The notes below the pieces were generated by a model. That model ran no database searches. It was not told where the DNA came from and was given only the letters and a program-made list of their open reading frames with translations. From Pseudoalteromonas ulvae UL12 (GTDB taxonomy: Bacteria; Pseudomonadota; Gammaproteobacteria; Enterobacterales; Alteromonadaceae), in the NCBI RefSeq assembly GCF_014925405.1, contig NZ_AQHJ01000024.1, positions 1-64,000 on the forward strand: a DNA stretch of 64,000 nucleotides, in the 5' to 3' direction. How positions within the stretch are numbered: the stretch's first letter is position 1; each line of letters begins with the position of its first letter. Below, piece by piece: positions 51,524 to 60,555 of the stretch. Both the position numbers and the translations under genes were made by a program.

Positions 51524-52543
51524 TTACTGACCGATATACGGTCCGGTCGATTCTCGAGTGATCAAGGTCGCAGGTAGGTTTTCTTTAAAAATCTCGCTAT
51601 CGGGTTGTTTGATTTGTTCGATTAATTTAGTCACTGCAATATGAGTCATTTGCTCTACAGGCTGAGCTATGGTGGTTAAGCCCGGCCAAATGTGGCGTGC
51701 AATTGGCGCATTATCAAAGCCCGCTATCGATAAATCATGAGGAACAGCGAGTTTTAATTGAGAGGCGACTTTAAGCACAGCCGCAGCCATGTAATCATTC
51801 GAGGCAAAAACAGCTGAAGGCCTTGGGGATAAATTCAAAATCCTTCGTGCACTGTCTTCACCTGAATGATAACTAAAGTTACCTTCATCCACTAAGCGCT
51901 CAGAAAACGTAATACCGCTTTCAGCAAGCGCTTGCTTATACCCTAAAAAACGCTGCTCTGTCGCACTATGATCTGGGTGTCCTTTAATGAAGGCAATGTC
52001 GCGATGGCCAAGCGAAATAAGCAGTTTCGTAATTTCATAGGCCGCAAAGCCATCATTGCTGCCAATCGAGATTGAATCATCATCCAACAACACTGACGCA
52101 ACACGAGAATAAGGCACCTTTTTGGCTTTTAAAAACTCAACCAAAGGTTTTTGATCTGAAAAAGGAGGTGTTAAAACAATGCCATCGAGCTGAGAAGTGT
52201 GCAGCAATGTTTCGATATTATCGAGTAATGCCTGACCGCGATGTTCACAAGGGTGGATCAATAAATGATACTGTTGCTCTTGGCACGCTTTGAGCGCCCC
52301 AGTTTGCACCCGCGTAATATAACTTTTACTTGGATTATCATATAAGCAACCAATAATGAAACTGCGGTTATTCGCCAGTCCTCGTGCTATGGGATTGGGC
52401 TTATAATCGAGCTCTTTAAACGCAGCCAGCACTTTTTCACGGGTCGCATCACTGACGTTGACTTCATTATTCAACACTCGCGAGACCGTTTTTTTAGATA
52501 CACCAGCGTGCTTTGCCACACTATTGATTGTGATTTTTTCCAT
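51524..52543 (-). CDS. LacI-family regulator downstream of glk
   Basis: About 339 residues from ATG 52541-52543 (MEKITINSVAKHAGVSKKTVSRVLNNEVNVSDATREKV), four residues after the first possible start. The HTH and the hinge helix (NPIARGLANNRS) precede a sugar-binding domain (IIGCLYDNPSK...SIAGFDNAPIARHIWPGLTTIAQP). It lies 44 bases downstream of glk and is probably co-transcribed. The effector and operator are not known; one of the two LacI proteins here should bind TGACACCGGTGTCA. Confidence 0.93.
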   Translation of the reverse strand: MEKITINSVAKHAGVSKKTVSRVLNNEVNVSDATREKVLAAFKELDYKPNPIARGLANNRSFIIGCLYDNPSKSYITRVQTGALKACQEQQYHLLIHPCEHRGQALLDNIETLLHTSQLDGIVLTPPFSDQKPLVEFLKAKKVPYSRVASVLLDDDSISIGSNDGFAAYEITKLLISLGHRDIAFIKGHPDHSATEQRFLGYKQALAESGITFSERLVDEGNFSYHSGEDSARRILNLSPRPSAVFASNDYMAAAVLKVASQLKLAVPHDLSIAGFDNAPIARHIWPGLTTIAQPVEQMTHIAVTKLIEQIKQPDSEIFKENLPATLITRESTGPYIGQ

Positions 52544-52587
52544 TTCAACTCTCATTAATCAATACCATGCAGGTATTCATTACTTGT

Positions 52588-53571
52588 TTAACGCGCGATT
52601 AAACTCGCTGCTGCTCCAATAAATGGAATATTATCTTGGGTGACTAAGGTAACCGGAATATCTGCAACGTAATGACTCATAATGCCTTTTTGCATAAATC
52701 GGTCAGCAAATTGGCTTTGCAACAATACATCTTGCATCCGCGGTAAAATTCCACCACCGATAAACACGCCACCACGAGCGCCAAAGGTCAGCGCCAAATC
52801 ACCAGCGACACTGCCGATCCAATCACAAAATTGTGCCAATGTTTGTTGGCATATATCACACTGCCCCAATAAGGCTAATTCAGAAATGCGAGCGGCAGAA
52901 TAGTCTTCTACAGGTTGTTGTTTCACTGTCGCAACCGCTCGGTATAAACGCTCTAAGCCTGAGCCTGAAAAAACAGTTTCAACCGAGACATGCTTCACTT
53001 CTTGTGCGATAACACTGATCAACTGACGTTCAAATTCATTCACAGCAGCAAGGGTAATGTGCCCCGCTTCACAACTAAGAACACTTTGTTGATGATCATT
53101 AAACACCAGCGCTGCAGCACCAAAGCCAGTACCTGGCCCCATCACCGCAATATTGCTATACGTTTCAGCCGTTCCGTGTTTGATTGGCAAGTTTTGATCA
53201 GTTTTTAAATAAGGGGCTGCATATGCAAAGGCGGCAAAATCATTGATGACTTTTAATTCTTGAAAATTAAATTCTGTTTTCAAAGCATCTAACGTAAAGC
53301 GCCAACCTAAATTCGTTAAGTTAACCTCTTGCCCTTTCATCGGTCCTGCAACAGCGAGCGCAGCCCGTGTAGGCTGTGAAAAAGGTAAGGTCGCAATATA
53401 CGCAGATAATACAGACTCAAGAGAAGTGAATTCAGCACTCACAAAGGTCTGCGCATGGGCGATAGTAAATTGCAGTGATGCGACATCAAAATCAGTAACC
53501 AAAGCAAAGCGTGCATTAGTTCCGCCTACATCTGCGACAATAATGGGTTGAAATTTAGTGACACTGTTCAT
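52588..53571 (-). CDS. glk: Glucokinase
   Basis: 327 residues of the bacterial Glk (not ROK) family. VADVGGTNARFALV is the phosphate loop, INDFAAFAYA the catalytic Asp region, MGPGTGFGAAAL the second phosphate motif and CEAGHITLA the glucose-binding Glu and His. It phosphorylates free glucose with ATP in the cytoplasm. Next to the Entner-Doudoroff genes and amylases, it would handle glucose released from starch. Confidence 0.95.
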   Translation of the reverse strand: MNSVTKFQPIIVADVGGTNARFALVTDFDVASLQFTIAHAQTFVSAEFTSLESVLSAYIATLPFSQPTRAALAVAGPMKGQEVNLTNLGWRFTLDALKTEFNFQELKVINDFAAFAYAAPYLKTDQNLPIKHGTAETYSNIAVMGPGTGFGAAALVFNDHQQSVLSCEAGHITLAAVNEFERQLISVIAQEVKHVSVETVFSGSGLERLYRAVATVKQQPVEDYSAARISELALLGQCDICQQTLAQFCDWIGSVAGDLALTFGARGGVFIGGGILPRMQDVLLQSQFADRFMQKGIMSHYVADIPVTLVTQDNIPFIGAAASLIAR

Positions 53572-53758
53572 CGTGTTTCTCTCACTTTACGGCCAAAGGC
53601 TTTTATATCGAATTGAAACATACCCATCAAATTACCCTGACACTAGTCATTGAATTCCAATTTGTGTTACCTTCTTCCCGCTACAAAAAGAAGCGCACAC
53701 ACCGTGGATTTTTGATAAATATACGAATTGACAACAATACGACAAAACTGCCACATTA

Positions 53759-53772
53759 TGACACCGGTGTCA
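53759..53772. promoter_or_regulatory. LacI-type operator between glk and the divergent LacI gene
   Basis: A third exact copy of TGACACCGGTGTCA, about 94 bases before the LacI gene start at 53866 and 187 bases before glk. The spacer (53572-53865) shows no gene. Confidence 0.82.
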
Positions 53773-53865
53773 GCTAAATTTCAATAATTAACTGCCAATT
53801 CTTTCATATATTATACAAAAGTCAGGGTTTTTATTGATGGGTCCATTTTCTGTTTGGGATGTTAA

Positions 53866-54897
53866 ATGAAAGGTAAAGCCACATCTTTTGATATTGCTCA
53901 TTTTGCAGGCGTATCGCAGTCGACTGTTTCACGCGCGCTGAGAAACAGCCCGTTAGTCAATGAAGAAACGCGTAAAAAAGTGCATGAGATTGCCAAGCAG
54001 CTCAATTACAAAGTCGATAAAAATGCCAGCAACCTGCGCACCCAACAAAGCAGTACTTTGGCGTTGTTATTGTTTGAAGATCCCACTGCGGATGATTCAC
54101 AAATAAATCCATTCTTTTTAGCCATGCTTGGCAGTATCACACGTGCATGCGCGCGTGCAGGTTATGATTTGTTAGTCTCATTCCAACAAGCCAGTCAAGA
54201 TTGGCACGCAGACTACGAAGATAGCCACCGTGCTGATGGCCTAATTTTGCTTGGTTATGGCGATTTTATCGATTATCAAGAAAAGCTCGATAAACTGATG
54301 GCAAATCAAACCAAGTTTGTCTGTTGGGGCGCGCAAGTCCCAAACCGACCGGATCTGTCATTGCGATGTGATAATTATTTGGGTGGCCGCTTAGCAGGTC
54401 AGCATTTATTAGGGCAACAACGACGTCAGTTTGCATTTATTGGTGATGCCTCAGAGCATAGCCCTGAGTTTAATGAACGTTTTAATGGCTTTAAAGACGT
54501 ATTAGTAGAACACAATATGTGCATTGACACGCGTAAAATTGCTAATGCCATCTCGACTGAAAGTTCGGGTTATCATGCCACTCATTCGTTGATCAGCAAT
54601 AAAATTCAGTTTGATGCGCTATTTGCGGCCAGTGATTTAATTGCCATTGGTGCTATTCGTGCCCTTAAAGAAGCGGGTTTGTCGGTCCCTGAAGATGTAT
54701 CTGTGATTGGTTTTGATGATATTCCTGTGGCGAGCTTTGTGAACCCTCCCCTAACGACTATTTCGCAAAGCACCTCAAAAGCAGGTGAAATGCTGGTCGA
54801 GAATTTATTAAAGTTAATTGCAGGTCATGAGGTCGTACACGATATCCTCACTCCAGAGCTGGTGATCAGGCAATCAACGAGCCCGCTGGCAGACTAG
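53866..54897 (+). CDS. LacI-family regulator divergent from glk
   Basis: 343 residues. The HTH is [42 protein letters not shown], with a hinge ([10 protein letters not shown]) and a periplasmic-binding-like core ([23 protein letters not shown]). It is divergent from glk across a spacer with one TGACACCGGTGTCA site, and two more copies lie before edd. The simplest reading is that this protein represses glk, itself and edd-eda-gap, with a sugar or sugar phosphate as inducer. That is inference from location. Confidence 0.92.
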   Translation: MKGKATSFDIAHFAGVSQSTVSRALRNSPLVNEETRKKVHEIAKQLNYKVDKNASNLRTQQSSTLALLLFEDPTADDSQINPFFLAMLGSITRACARAGYDLLVSFQQASQDWHADYEDSHRADGLILLGYGDFIDYQEKLDKLMANQTKFVCWGAQVPNRPDLSLRCDNYLGGRLAGQHLLGQQRRQFAFIGDASEHSPEFNERFNGFKDVLVEHNMCIDTRKIANAISTESSGYHATHSLISNKIQFDALFAASDLIAIGAIRALKEAGLSVPEDVSVIGFDDIPVASFVNPPLTTISQSTSKAGEMLVENLLKLIAGHEVVHDILTPELVIRQSTSPLAD

Positions 54898-54913
54898 TTT
54901 TTGTAAAAATACA

Positions 54914-56461
54914 TTAAATTGAGTATGGCAGTAAGCTAATTTGCTTATCGATTTCGTTTTCAAGGGCGGTTAAATCGCCCAGCGCATAGCTGGCTTGGCG
55001 AATGAGTAATGACTGATAGTGAAATACCCAAGTAGTCGTAGTTACATCCAGTGAGGAAACAACAAGATCCGTTTCTTGTATTCGCCCAAGCGCTTTTGCA
55101 AACGCGTGTCTATCAACTGTTTCTATTGGCTGAGCCAATAAAGCGAGTGCACTGAGGGTCTGAGACGTTTGGTATTGCAACCACTGCGGCTGGTTATTCA
55201 GTAGTTCTGTGACTTTTTGCAACATTTGCTGATTTAATTCCTGCACTGGACTCAGCTCTCCTTGACCAACATACGCTTTTTGTAAAAACGTGCCTAATTC
55301 TGGGGTCAAAGCAGCGAGACCGCGTCCCTCTATCAGTTCAATCAGCCCTTGCCAATCGTCCATTTGATGTAAAATAGATGCGTGACGGCTTGTTAACCAC
55401 GACGACGAAAACATGCCTAATTCTGTGGCATTATTAAGTAGCGTCAGAGCATCGTTTAAGCGCGCTTCGTCTTGTGCAATATAAATAGCGGTCGCCAACG
55501 AGGTCGGTGACAACACCTTTTGATCTGACATTAACGCGACAGAATGTTTGAGCTCAGAAAAAAGGCTCGGATCTCGCGTTTCTTTATGTAAATTAATCGC
55601 GGATTCAAACTGAGTTTTACTACTACTTAAATCAAATGCGACTTTATCAGACAAAGCCAATAAACCAGTATTATCTGCCACTTGCAGACTGCCACTTACA
55701 GGCTCAGCCGTGCTTGGAGTAATAATCAACGCTTGGCTCATAATCGGTTTAGATGCATCTGACACCGTAGCGGGCGAGGTATGTTGATAAAACGTATTCA
55801 AATAGCCTAAACCAAGCATCCCCAGTGCGAAACCTTTAGCAAACCGACTGCCATAAACGCCTCTAAGCCATTGCTGTATTCCCTGAAATACAGATATTGT
55901 CACTATTGTTTGCTGGACGCTTGAATGGAGTAATCGCTCTGGATCCGGTGCTGTCACCTTGGTGAGCTCTTGTGACTGCTCATCGTGGGGGGGAACAACC
56001 TCTATTGGAGCTGATGCTTGCAGCGCAGCAGTTGCCAGCACACACACATCGTTTTCAAAAATAATGATGTTATCTGGCACAAAACATACTTGTACTTCAC
56101 CATCTTTTTTGCGATCGCTATGAGTCAAAAGCGTTGTTTCATCGTCTAATTGACTCAGCACCTGCTGAACTTTTTGATTAAAGCGCGACAAATGTTTGTT
56201 GATCCGTTGATGGGTTTTAGGGGGTGTTTCATCGGGGTAAACCGCTTCAAACAACAGATCTTTATAAATAAACCCGTCGCTGTACGCAGCATTTTCACCG
56301 AGTACACTTTGCGCTTTAATTGTCGCCAATTGATAAATGGTGTGGAAATAAACAGGTGTAGCATCGGGTTGATCATTGAGCAGCAGCGTGCGTCCGCAGG
56401 CAAGTTGCAGATGAATGGTTATCTGTAATGGTTTTTCTTTAACGCGAAAAATAAACTGCAC
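54914..56461 (-). CDS. Membrane protein with possible winged-helix head and TPR-like tail
   Basis: 515 residues, GTG start (56459-56461). I do not recognise the family. Residues about 30-150 (FHTIYQLATIKAQSVLG...YKDLLFEAVYPDETPPKTHQRINKHLSRFNQKVQQVLSQL) could be a winged helix-turn-helix of the OmpR/ToxR kind, with strands after it (EVQVCFVPDNIIIFE). Residues about 205-225 (FAKGFALGMLGLGYLNTFY) are one membrane helix. The remaining 290 residues are helical with TPR-like spacing (ARLNDALTLLNNATELGMF...DDWQGLIELIEGRGLAAL) and would be periplasmic. That layout is like CadC/ToxR-type one-component regulators. The location between the two LacI genes and the amylolytic genes makes a sugar-related sensor possible. 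Confidence 0.6.
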   Translation of the reverse strand: MQFIFRVKEKPLQITIHLQLACGRTLLLNDQPDATPVYFHTIYQLATIKAQSVLGENAAYSDGFIYKDLLFEAVYPDETPPKTHQRINKHLSRFNQKVQQVLSQLDDETTLLTHSDRKKDGEVQVCFVPDNIIIFENDVCVLATAALQASAPIEVVPPHDEQSQELTKVTAPDPERLLHSSVQQTIVTISVFQGIQQWLRGVYGSRFAKGFALGMLGLGYLNTFYQHTSPATVSDASKPIMSQALIITPSTAEPVSGSLQVADNTGLLALSDKVAFDLSSSKTQFESAINLHKETRDPSLFSELKHSVALMSDQKVLSPTSLATAIYIAQDEARLNDALTLLNNATELGMFSSSWLTSRHASILHQMDDWQGLIELIEGRGLAALTPELGTFLQKAYVGQGELSPVQELNQQMLQKVTELLNNQPQWLQYQTSQTLSALALLAQPIETVDRHAFAKALGRIQETDLVVSSLDVTTTTWVFHYQSLLIRQASYALGDLTALENEIDKQISLLPYSI

Positions 56462-56588
56462 GGACGTAAACCTAACACTTCAGAACGATCAACCGAGCTA
56501 TTAAAGCACAACATACACACAGTATGAACCTTTTTGAGTAACAATCTGTGACTTTTAATCATCATACTAACAAGTCCTGCGTTCACTA

Positions 56589-56627
56589 TTGAGCAAGCCG
56601 CTTGCCAATGACAAGCAACTTGCTCAA
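56589..56627 (-). terminator. Strong two-step hairpin after the glucoamylase gene
   Basis: TTGAGCAAG (56589-56597) pairs with CTTGCTCAA (56619-56627), and inside it GCTTG (56600-56604) pairs with CAAGC (56612-56616). It sits 11 bases after the GH15 stop. No T run follows, so it may protect the 3' end rather than terminate alone. Confidence 0.6.
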
Positions 56628-56637
56628 CAGGGCGCAA

Positions 56638-59064
56638 TTATTGTTGAAGTGTACGCGACACTATCGGGTAATAATCCCACACTTGTTGATCATGTAATGA
56701 ACGCACCAACTTAATGTATTCTGCATGAGTCCACGCTAATGGCGTAGCAGAATTTGTGCCTTCACCAAATTGATAGCCATGGGGATTGACCCCTACATTA
56801 TCCCACACTTGCTCTGGTAACATCATGCCTTGGTTGGCAAACAGCTCCATCGCTTTGACATAGGTATTTTTTAACGCTGCGATTTTTTGTGGTGCAACAG
56901 GCTTTCCATCAGCATTCTTGAGCGTACGCGCCAGTTCAAAGTGCCCTCGCTCACCGGTAAAAAATGGCCATACTCGCCCACGCTGACCAGGTGTATTGCC
57001 ACCTAACTCACCATAATTTGTACCTGTGGCCTCATCTTCGCCATAACCATCATTGCCATAACGACGCCACCCTGGAAAACTTCCTTCCACTTCAGCAAAT
57101 TTAAAGCTGTATTTCACGCGTAAGTTTTCAGGTAATGTTTCATTGTCATATTCAGCCAAACTCGCTTGAATATGGCTATCATCCACGGCTCTGACGCCAT
57201 AACGAACTAACTCTAAAAATCCACCATCTAAGATGAGGTCTTTGGCGAGCCCTTCACGTCCATTATTGCTAGCCAGCATTGTTTGACTGTTAGCATCGTC
57301 ATCTTGACTGATCCGGATGTAATAATGTCCATCACTTTGCGGTAATTGGCCTTTGGTGGTCACCATTTGCTGCTCAATGTCAGCTGAATAACGACGCGCA
57401 GTATTGAGATACAAAGAGGCCGATTCAGTGTCACCCGCAAGCTGAGCTATGTCGGCAGCGGTAATAAGTCCAGCAACGACAGCAGCTGTGGTTGAAGGTG
57501 AATGGCCAGCTTGCTCTTCCCAGCGTTCTTGCTGTGTCATCGGTGGGGTGATCTGGGTATCATTCCAAAGGATCTTTGCCCGGCCACCATGTACCAAAAA
57601 GTCTGCGGCTGGTTTAAGCATTTTTTGATACCAGTTCACCAATTCAGCATCTGACAAGGTCTTTGCTTGCCATAGTTTCCATGCCAGCATAATTGGCATC
57701 GCAGTTTGATCTAACTGCACACCCACCCATTCAAGTTCGCCATCAACATGGGTTTTTTGTAAGAACCACCCCGTATCACCGCTATTTCCTGGCGTTTGTG
57801 CATTAACTTGGACTTTTTCTAAATAATTAAATGCAGTTTTAGCACTTTGAGTATCCCCAAGTGCCAATAACGCCATCGCGACTTGATAAAAGTCGCGAAC
57901 CCACACAGCTTTGTAACCTGTATGACCTTCGACGGCTTTGACTGTGTCTCCCCACGGGTTAGATAAAGACGCTATCAGTGCACCTGCATGGGTTTTATCT
58001 TCTTGTGCTTTGAGCACCAACGCACTGGTGTATAGCAACTTACCGTTATCTGTCGTGCTCGCTGCAAGGGAGTCTAATTGCGGTAAACTGCTAAGGTAAT
58101 CTTGCCAACCAATCAGCTCGCCTTCACCATTGTAATGGGCAAGCACCTGATCATAACCCCGTGCGAGTGTTTGATTTGCTTGTTGCAGGCTCTCTGCTTC
58201 GCTGTTACCAAAACTTAGTAACACATCAAACGTTTTACCCTGTGCTGATTGCTGCGCAACGCTGCCTAATTTAGCAAACATAGACACATTACCAGCTTGC
58301 TCACCCGTATCTTGGTAGGCAATCAGAGCTTGCTTTGCTTGTAATTGGCTCAAGCCATCAGACTCACCCGTAAAGCCGACCATGGCCAGCTCAAACCCAT
58401 TGCTTGATTTAAGAGTCAAGTAATTATCCTGATCCCAAGCCACCAGCGCCCCGTCAACCACTTTTGCGCTATCGCCAACACCATTGTTGTTTACATACGG
58501 ATTCACGCTGACAAAGGCATCTATTTCGCCTTGTAAACTGATTACTTGATGACGGACAAATAACGTTTGCCCATCAGGATCGGTAAAAATATGCTTAATA
58601 ATTTTGAAACGGCCGAGTTTATCTGTGTTGGTAATTTTATACGCCAACGATTGCGGTCGACCTTTAGCGTCAGTGGCTAAATATTCAATCACACTGTCTG
58701 TATCATCACGCTCTGTGGCGACATAACCGGCGCCTTTGATCACCAACTGCATGTCTTTAATTTGCGCTTGATGGATTAAACCAAACATGGTTTCTGTAAT
58801 GATCCCCTCGGCAACACTGAACCACACTTTAGAGACTGTGCTGGTTGGCGCATCATTGCTGTATTGCAACTGATGATATTGCTCATAGGACGTGCCAATC
58901 CCAGTTTTACCCGAATACGCCCAATAAGGCGTCTCACCAGGTGCCCCCGGTGCACTGCCCGCCAGTTTTACTGCTGCAGTCGATGTGGCAGGTTGCTGGC
59001 AACCCACCAAAGTCGCGCTCAATAAAGCCAGCGCAAGAGTCGATTTAATATTCATATACATCAC
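56638..59064 (-). CDS. GH15 glucoamylase lipoprotein
   Basis: 808 residues from the first ATG; a start at MNIKSTLAL (ATG 59055) is equally possible. The signal ends in a lipobox LVGCQQP, so the protein is anchored in a membrane. Residues about 35-310 are the beta-rich glucodextranase-type N domain, then the (alpha/alpha)6 barrel of GH15. QQERWEEQAGHSPSTTAAVVAG carries the likely acid Glu, and QFGEGTNSATPLAWTHAEYIKLVRS the base region. The enzyme releases glucose from maltodextrin ends. It is last in the amylase-transporter-glucoamylase operon. Confidence 0.93.
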   Translation of the reverse strand: MMYMNIKSTLALALLSATLVGCQQPATSTAAVKLAGSAPGAPGETPYWAYSGKTGIGTSYEQYHQLQYSNDAPTSTVSKVWFSVAEGIITETMFGLIHQAQIKDMQLVIKGAGYVATERDDTDSVIEYLATDAKGRPQSLAYKITNTDKLGRFKIIKHIFTDPDGQTLFVRHQVISLQGEIDAFVSVNPYVNNNGVGDSAKVVDGALVAWDQDNYLTLKSSNGFELAMVGFTGESDGLSQLQAKQALIAYQDTGEQAGNVSMFAKLGSVAQQSAQGKTFDVLLSFGNSEAESLQQANQTLARGYDQVLAHYNGEGELIGWQDYLSSLPQLDSLAASTTDNGKLLYTSALVLKAQEDKTHAGALIASLSNPWGDTVKAVEGHTGYKAVWVRDFYQVAMALLALGDTQSAKTAFNYLEKVQVNAQTPGNSGDTGWFLQKTHVDGELEWVGVQLDQTAMPIMLAWKLWQAKTLSDAELVNWYQKMLKPAADFLVHGGRAKILWNDTQITPPMTQQERWEEQAGHSPSTTAAVVAGLITAADIAQLAGDTESASLYLNTARRYSADIEQQMVTTKGQLPQSDGHYYIRISQDDDANSQTMLASNNGREGLAKDLILDGGFLELVRYGVRAVDDSHIQASLAEYDNETLPENLRVKYSFKFAEVEGSFPGWRRYGNDGYGEDEATGTNYGELGGNTPGQRGRVWPFFTGERGHFELARTLKNADGKPVAPQKIAALKNTYVKAMELFANQGMMLPEQVWDNVGVNPHGYQFGEGTNSATPLAWTHAEYIKLVRSLHDQQVWDYYPIVSRTLQQ

Positions 59065-59067
59065 TTT

Positions 59068-60555
59068 TTATTGTTGTTTCACACGCAGCATGCACACTGC
59101 GGCAATTAAGAAAGACAGGCCGCCTAAAATCAGCGCATAAATCGCCTCACCAGCGAACAGTTGCTTGACCAATACACCTAAGACACTGGCTGCAAGCAAT
59201 TGTGGAATGACAATAAAGAAATTAAAAATTCCCATGTACACCCCCATTTTGTTGCTGGGCACAGCACTACTGAGTAATGCATAAGGCAAAGATAAAATAG
59301 ACGCCCAAGCAAAGCCCACTCCAACCATAGACACCAATAACCACTGTGGATCGTCGATGAATAAAAACGACATCAAACCCAATGCGCCGAGGCCAAGATT
59401 AATCATATGAGAGACTTTAATACCTAACTGTTTGACCATAATTGGGATAAAAAACGCCGCCAGCGCAGCAAAACCATTATACGCGGCAAAGAGGATCCCC
59501 ACCCAATCAGCCCCTTGGTTGTACAAGCTGGTTAATGGGTCGCTCGAACCATAGTGATGAGCCGTCACCGCAGAGGTGGTATAAATCCACATTGCAAACA
59601 AGGCAAACCAGCTAAAAAATTGCACCCAAGCTAATTGTTTCATCGCCTCTGGCATGGTAAATAAATCAGCCATCACCTGATAAAAGCCATTGTCAGTTTG
59701 CTGAGATTTTTGCTGCCAGTTTGAAATACATTGCATGACAGCAAACACACCTAACCCTAAGCCAGCTAAATAAAGCTCTTTTTCGAGTGAAAACACAGAC
59801 ACACAAACTAAAATCGCCACCGCAATGGCACTGTTTAGCAATACTCCGTGAGTAAACACGATACGACTTGCATCTCGTGCAACTTGTTGCGCTGATTGAG
59901 CTTGTTCAAATCTTGCAAGTTCTTCCGGGCTGTATTCTCGTGTGCTTAAAATCGTCCACCCCACGGCAACAAACAGCACCGCCGCCCCAAAGTAAAACGA
60001 ATATTTGACCGAATCAGGGATCTGCCCTTCTGGGGCAACATTACTAATTTCAAACCAGTTGGCCATCATCCAAGGCAGCGCAGACGCCACCACAGCACCG
60101 ACTCCAATAAAAAAGCTTTGCATGGCAAATCCGGTTGCACGCTGTTTATTGGGTAAATTGTCGCCGACTAATGCACGAAACGGTTCCATCGTGACATTGA
60201 TTGACGCATCCATAATCCAGAGCATGCCTGCTGCAATCCAAAGCGTTGGAGAATTTGGCATTACCACTAACGCGAGGGTGGTCATTACCGCGCCCCACAA
60301 GAAATAAGGCCGTCTTCGTCCTAACTTGCCCCAGGTTTTATCACTCATGTAGCCCACGATTGGCTGCACAATCAGCCCCGTTAAGGGTGCGGCAATCCAT
60401 AAAATAGGGATATCATCTATCGATGCACCTAAGGTTTGAAAAATACGTGAAACATTGCCGTTTTGCAGCGCAAAACCAAATTGGATCCCTAAAAACCCAA
60501 AACACATGTTCCAAATTTGCCAAAATGACAAGGTTGGTTTTTGCTCAGTCATCAC
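59068..60555 (-). CDS. MFS sugar transporter (maltose/maltodextrin type)
   Basis: 495 residues with 12 predicted membrane helices. GYMSDKTWGKLGRRRPYFLWGAVM is the MFS loop 2-3 motif. The sequence and length resemble the SLC45/GPH-like transporters called MalT in Alteromonadales and Xanthomonas, which carry maltose or other alpha-glucosides with protons. Its start overlaps the stop of the alpha-amylase gene by 4 bases, and it is followed by the glucoamylase gene 3 bases away, so the three are one operon. Confidence 0.92.
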   Translation of the reverse strand: MMTEQKPTLSFWQIWNMCFGFLGIQFGFALQNGNVSRIFQTLGASIDDIPILWIAAPLTGLIVQPIVGYMSDKTWGKLGRRRPYFLWGAVMTTLALVVMPNSPTLWIAAGMLWIMDASINVTMEPFRALVGDNLPNKQRATGFAMQSFFIGVGAVVASALPWMMANWFEISNVAPEGQIPDSVKYSFYFGAAVLFVAVGWTILSTREYSPEELARFEQAQSAQQVARDASRIVFTHGVLLNSAIAVAILVCVSVFSLEKELYLAGLGLGVFAVMQCISNWQQKSQQTDNGFYQVMADLFTMPEAMKQLAWVQFFSWFALFAMWIYTTSAVTAHHYGSSDPLTSLYNQGADWVGILFAAYNGFAALAAFFIPIMVKQLGIKVSHMINLGLGALGLMSFLFIDDPQWLLVSMVGVGFAWASILSLPYALLSSAVPSNKMGVYMGIFNFFIVIPQLLAASVLGVLVKQLFAGEAIYALILGGLSFLIAAVCMLRVKQQ

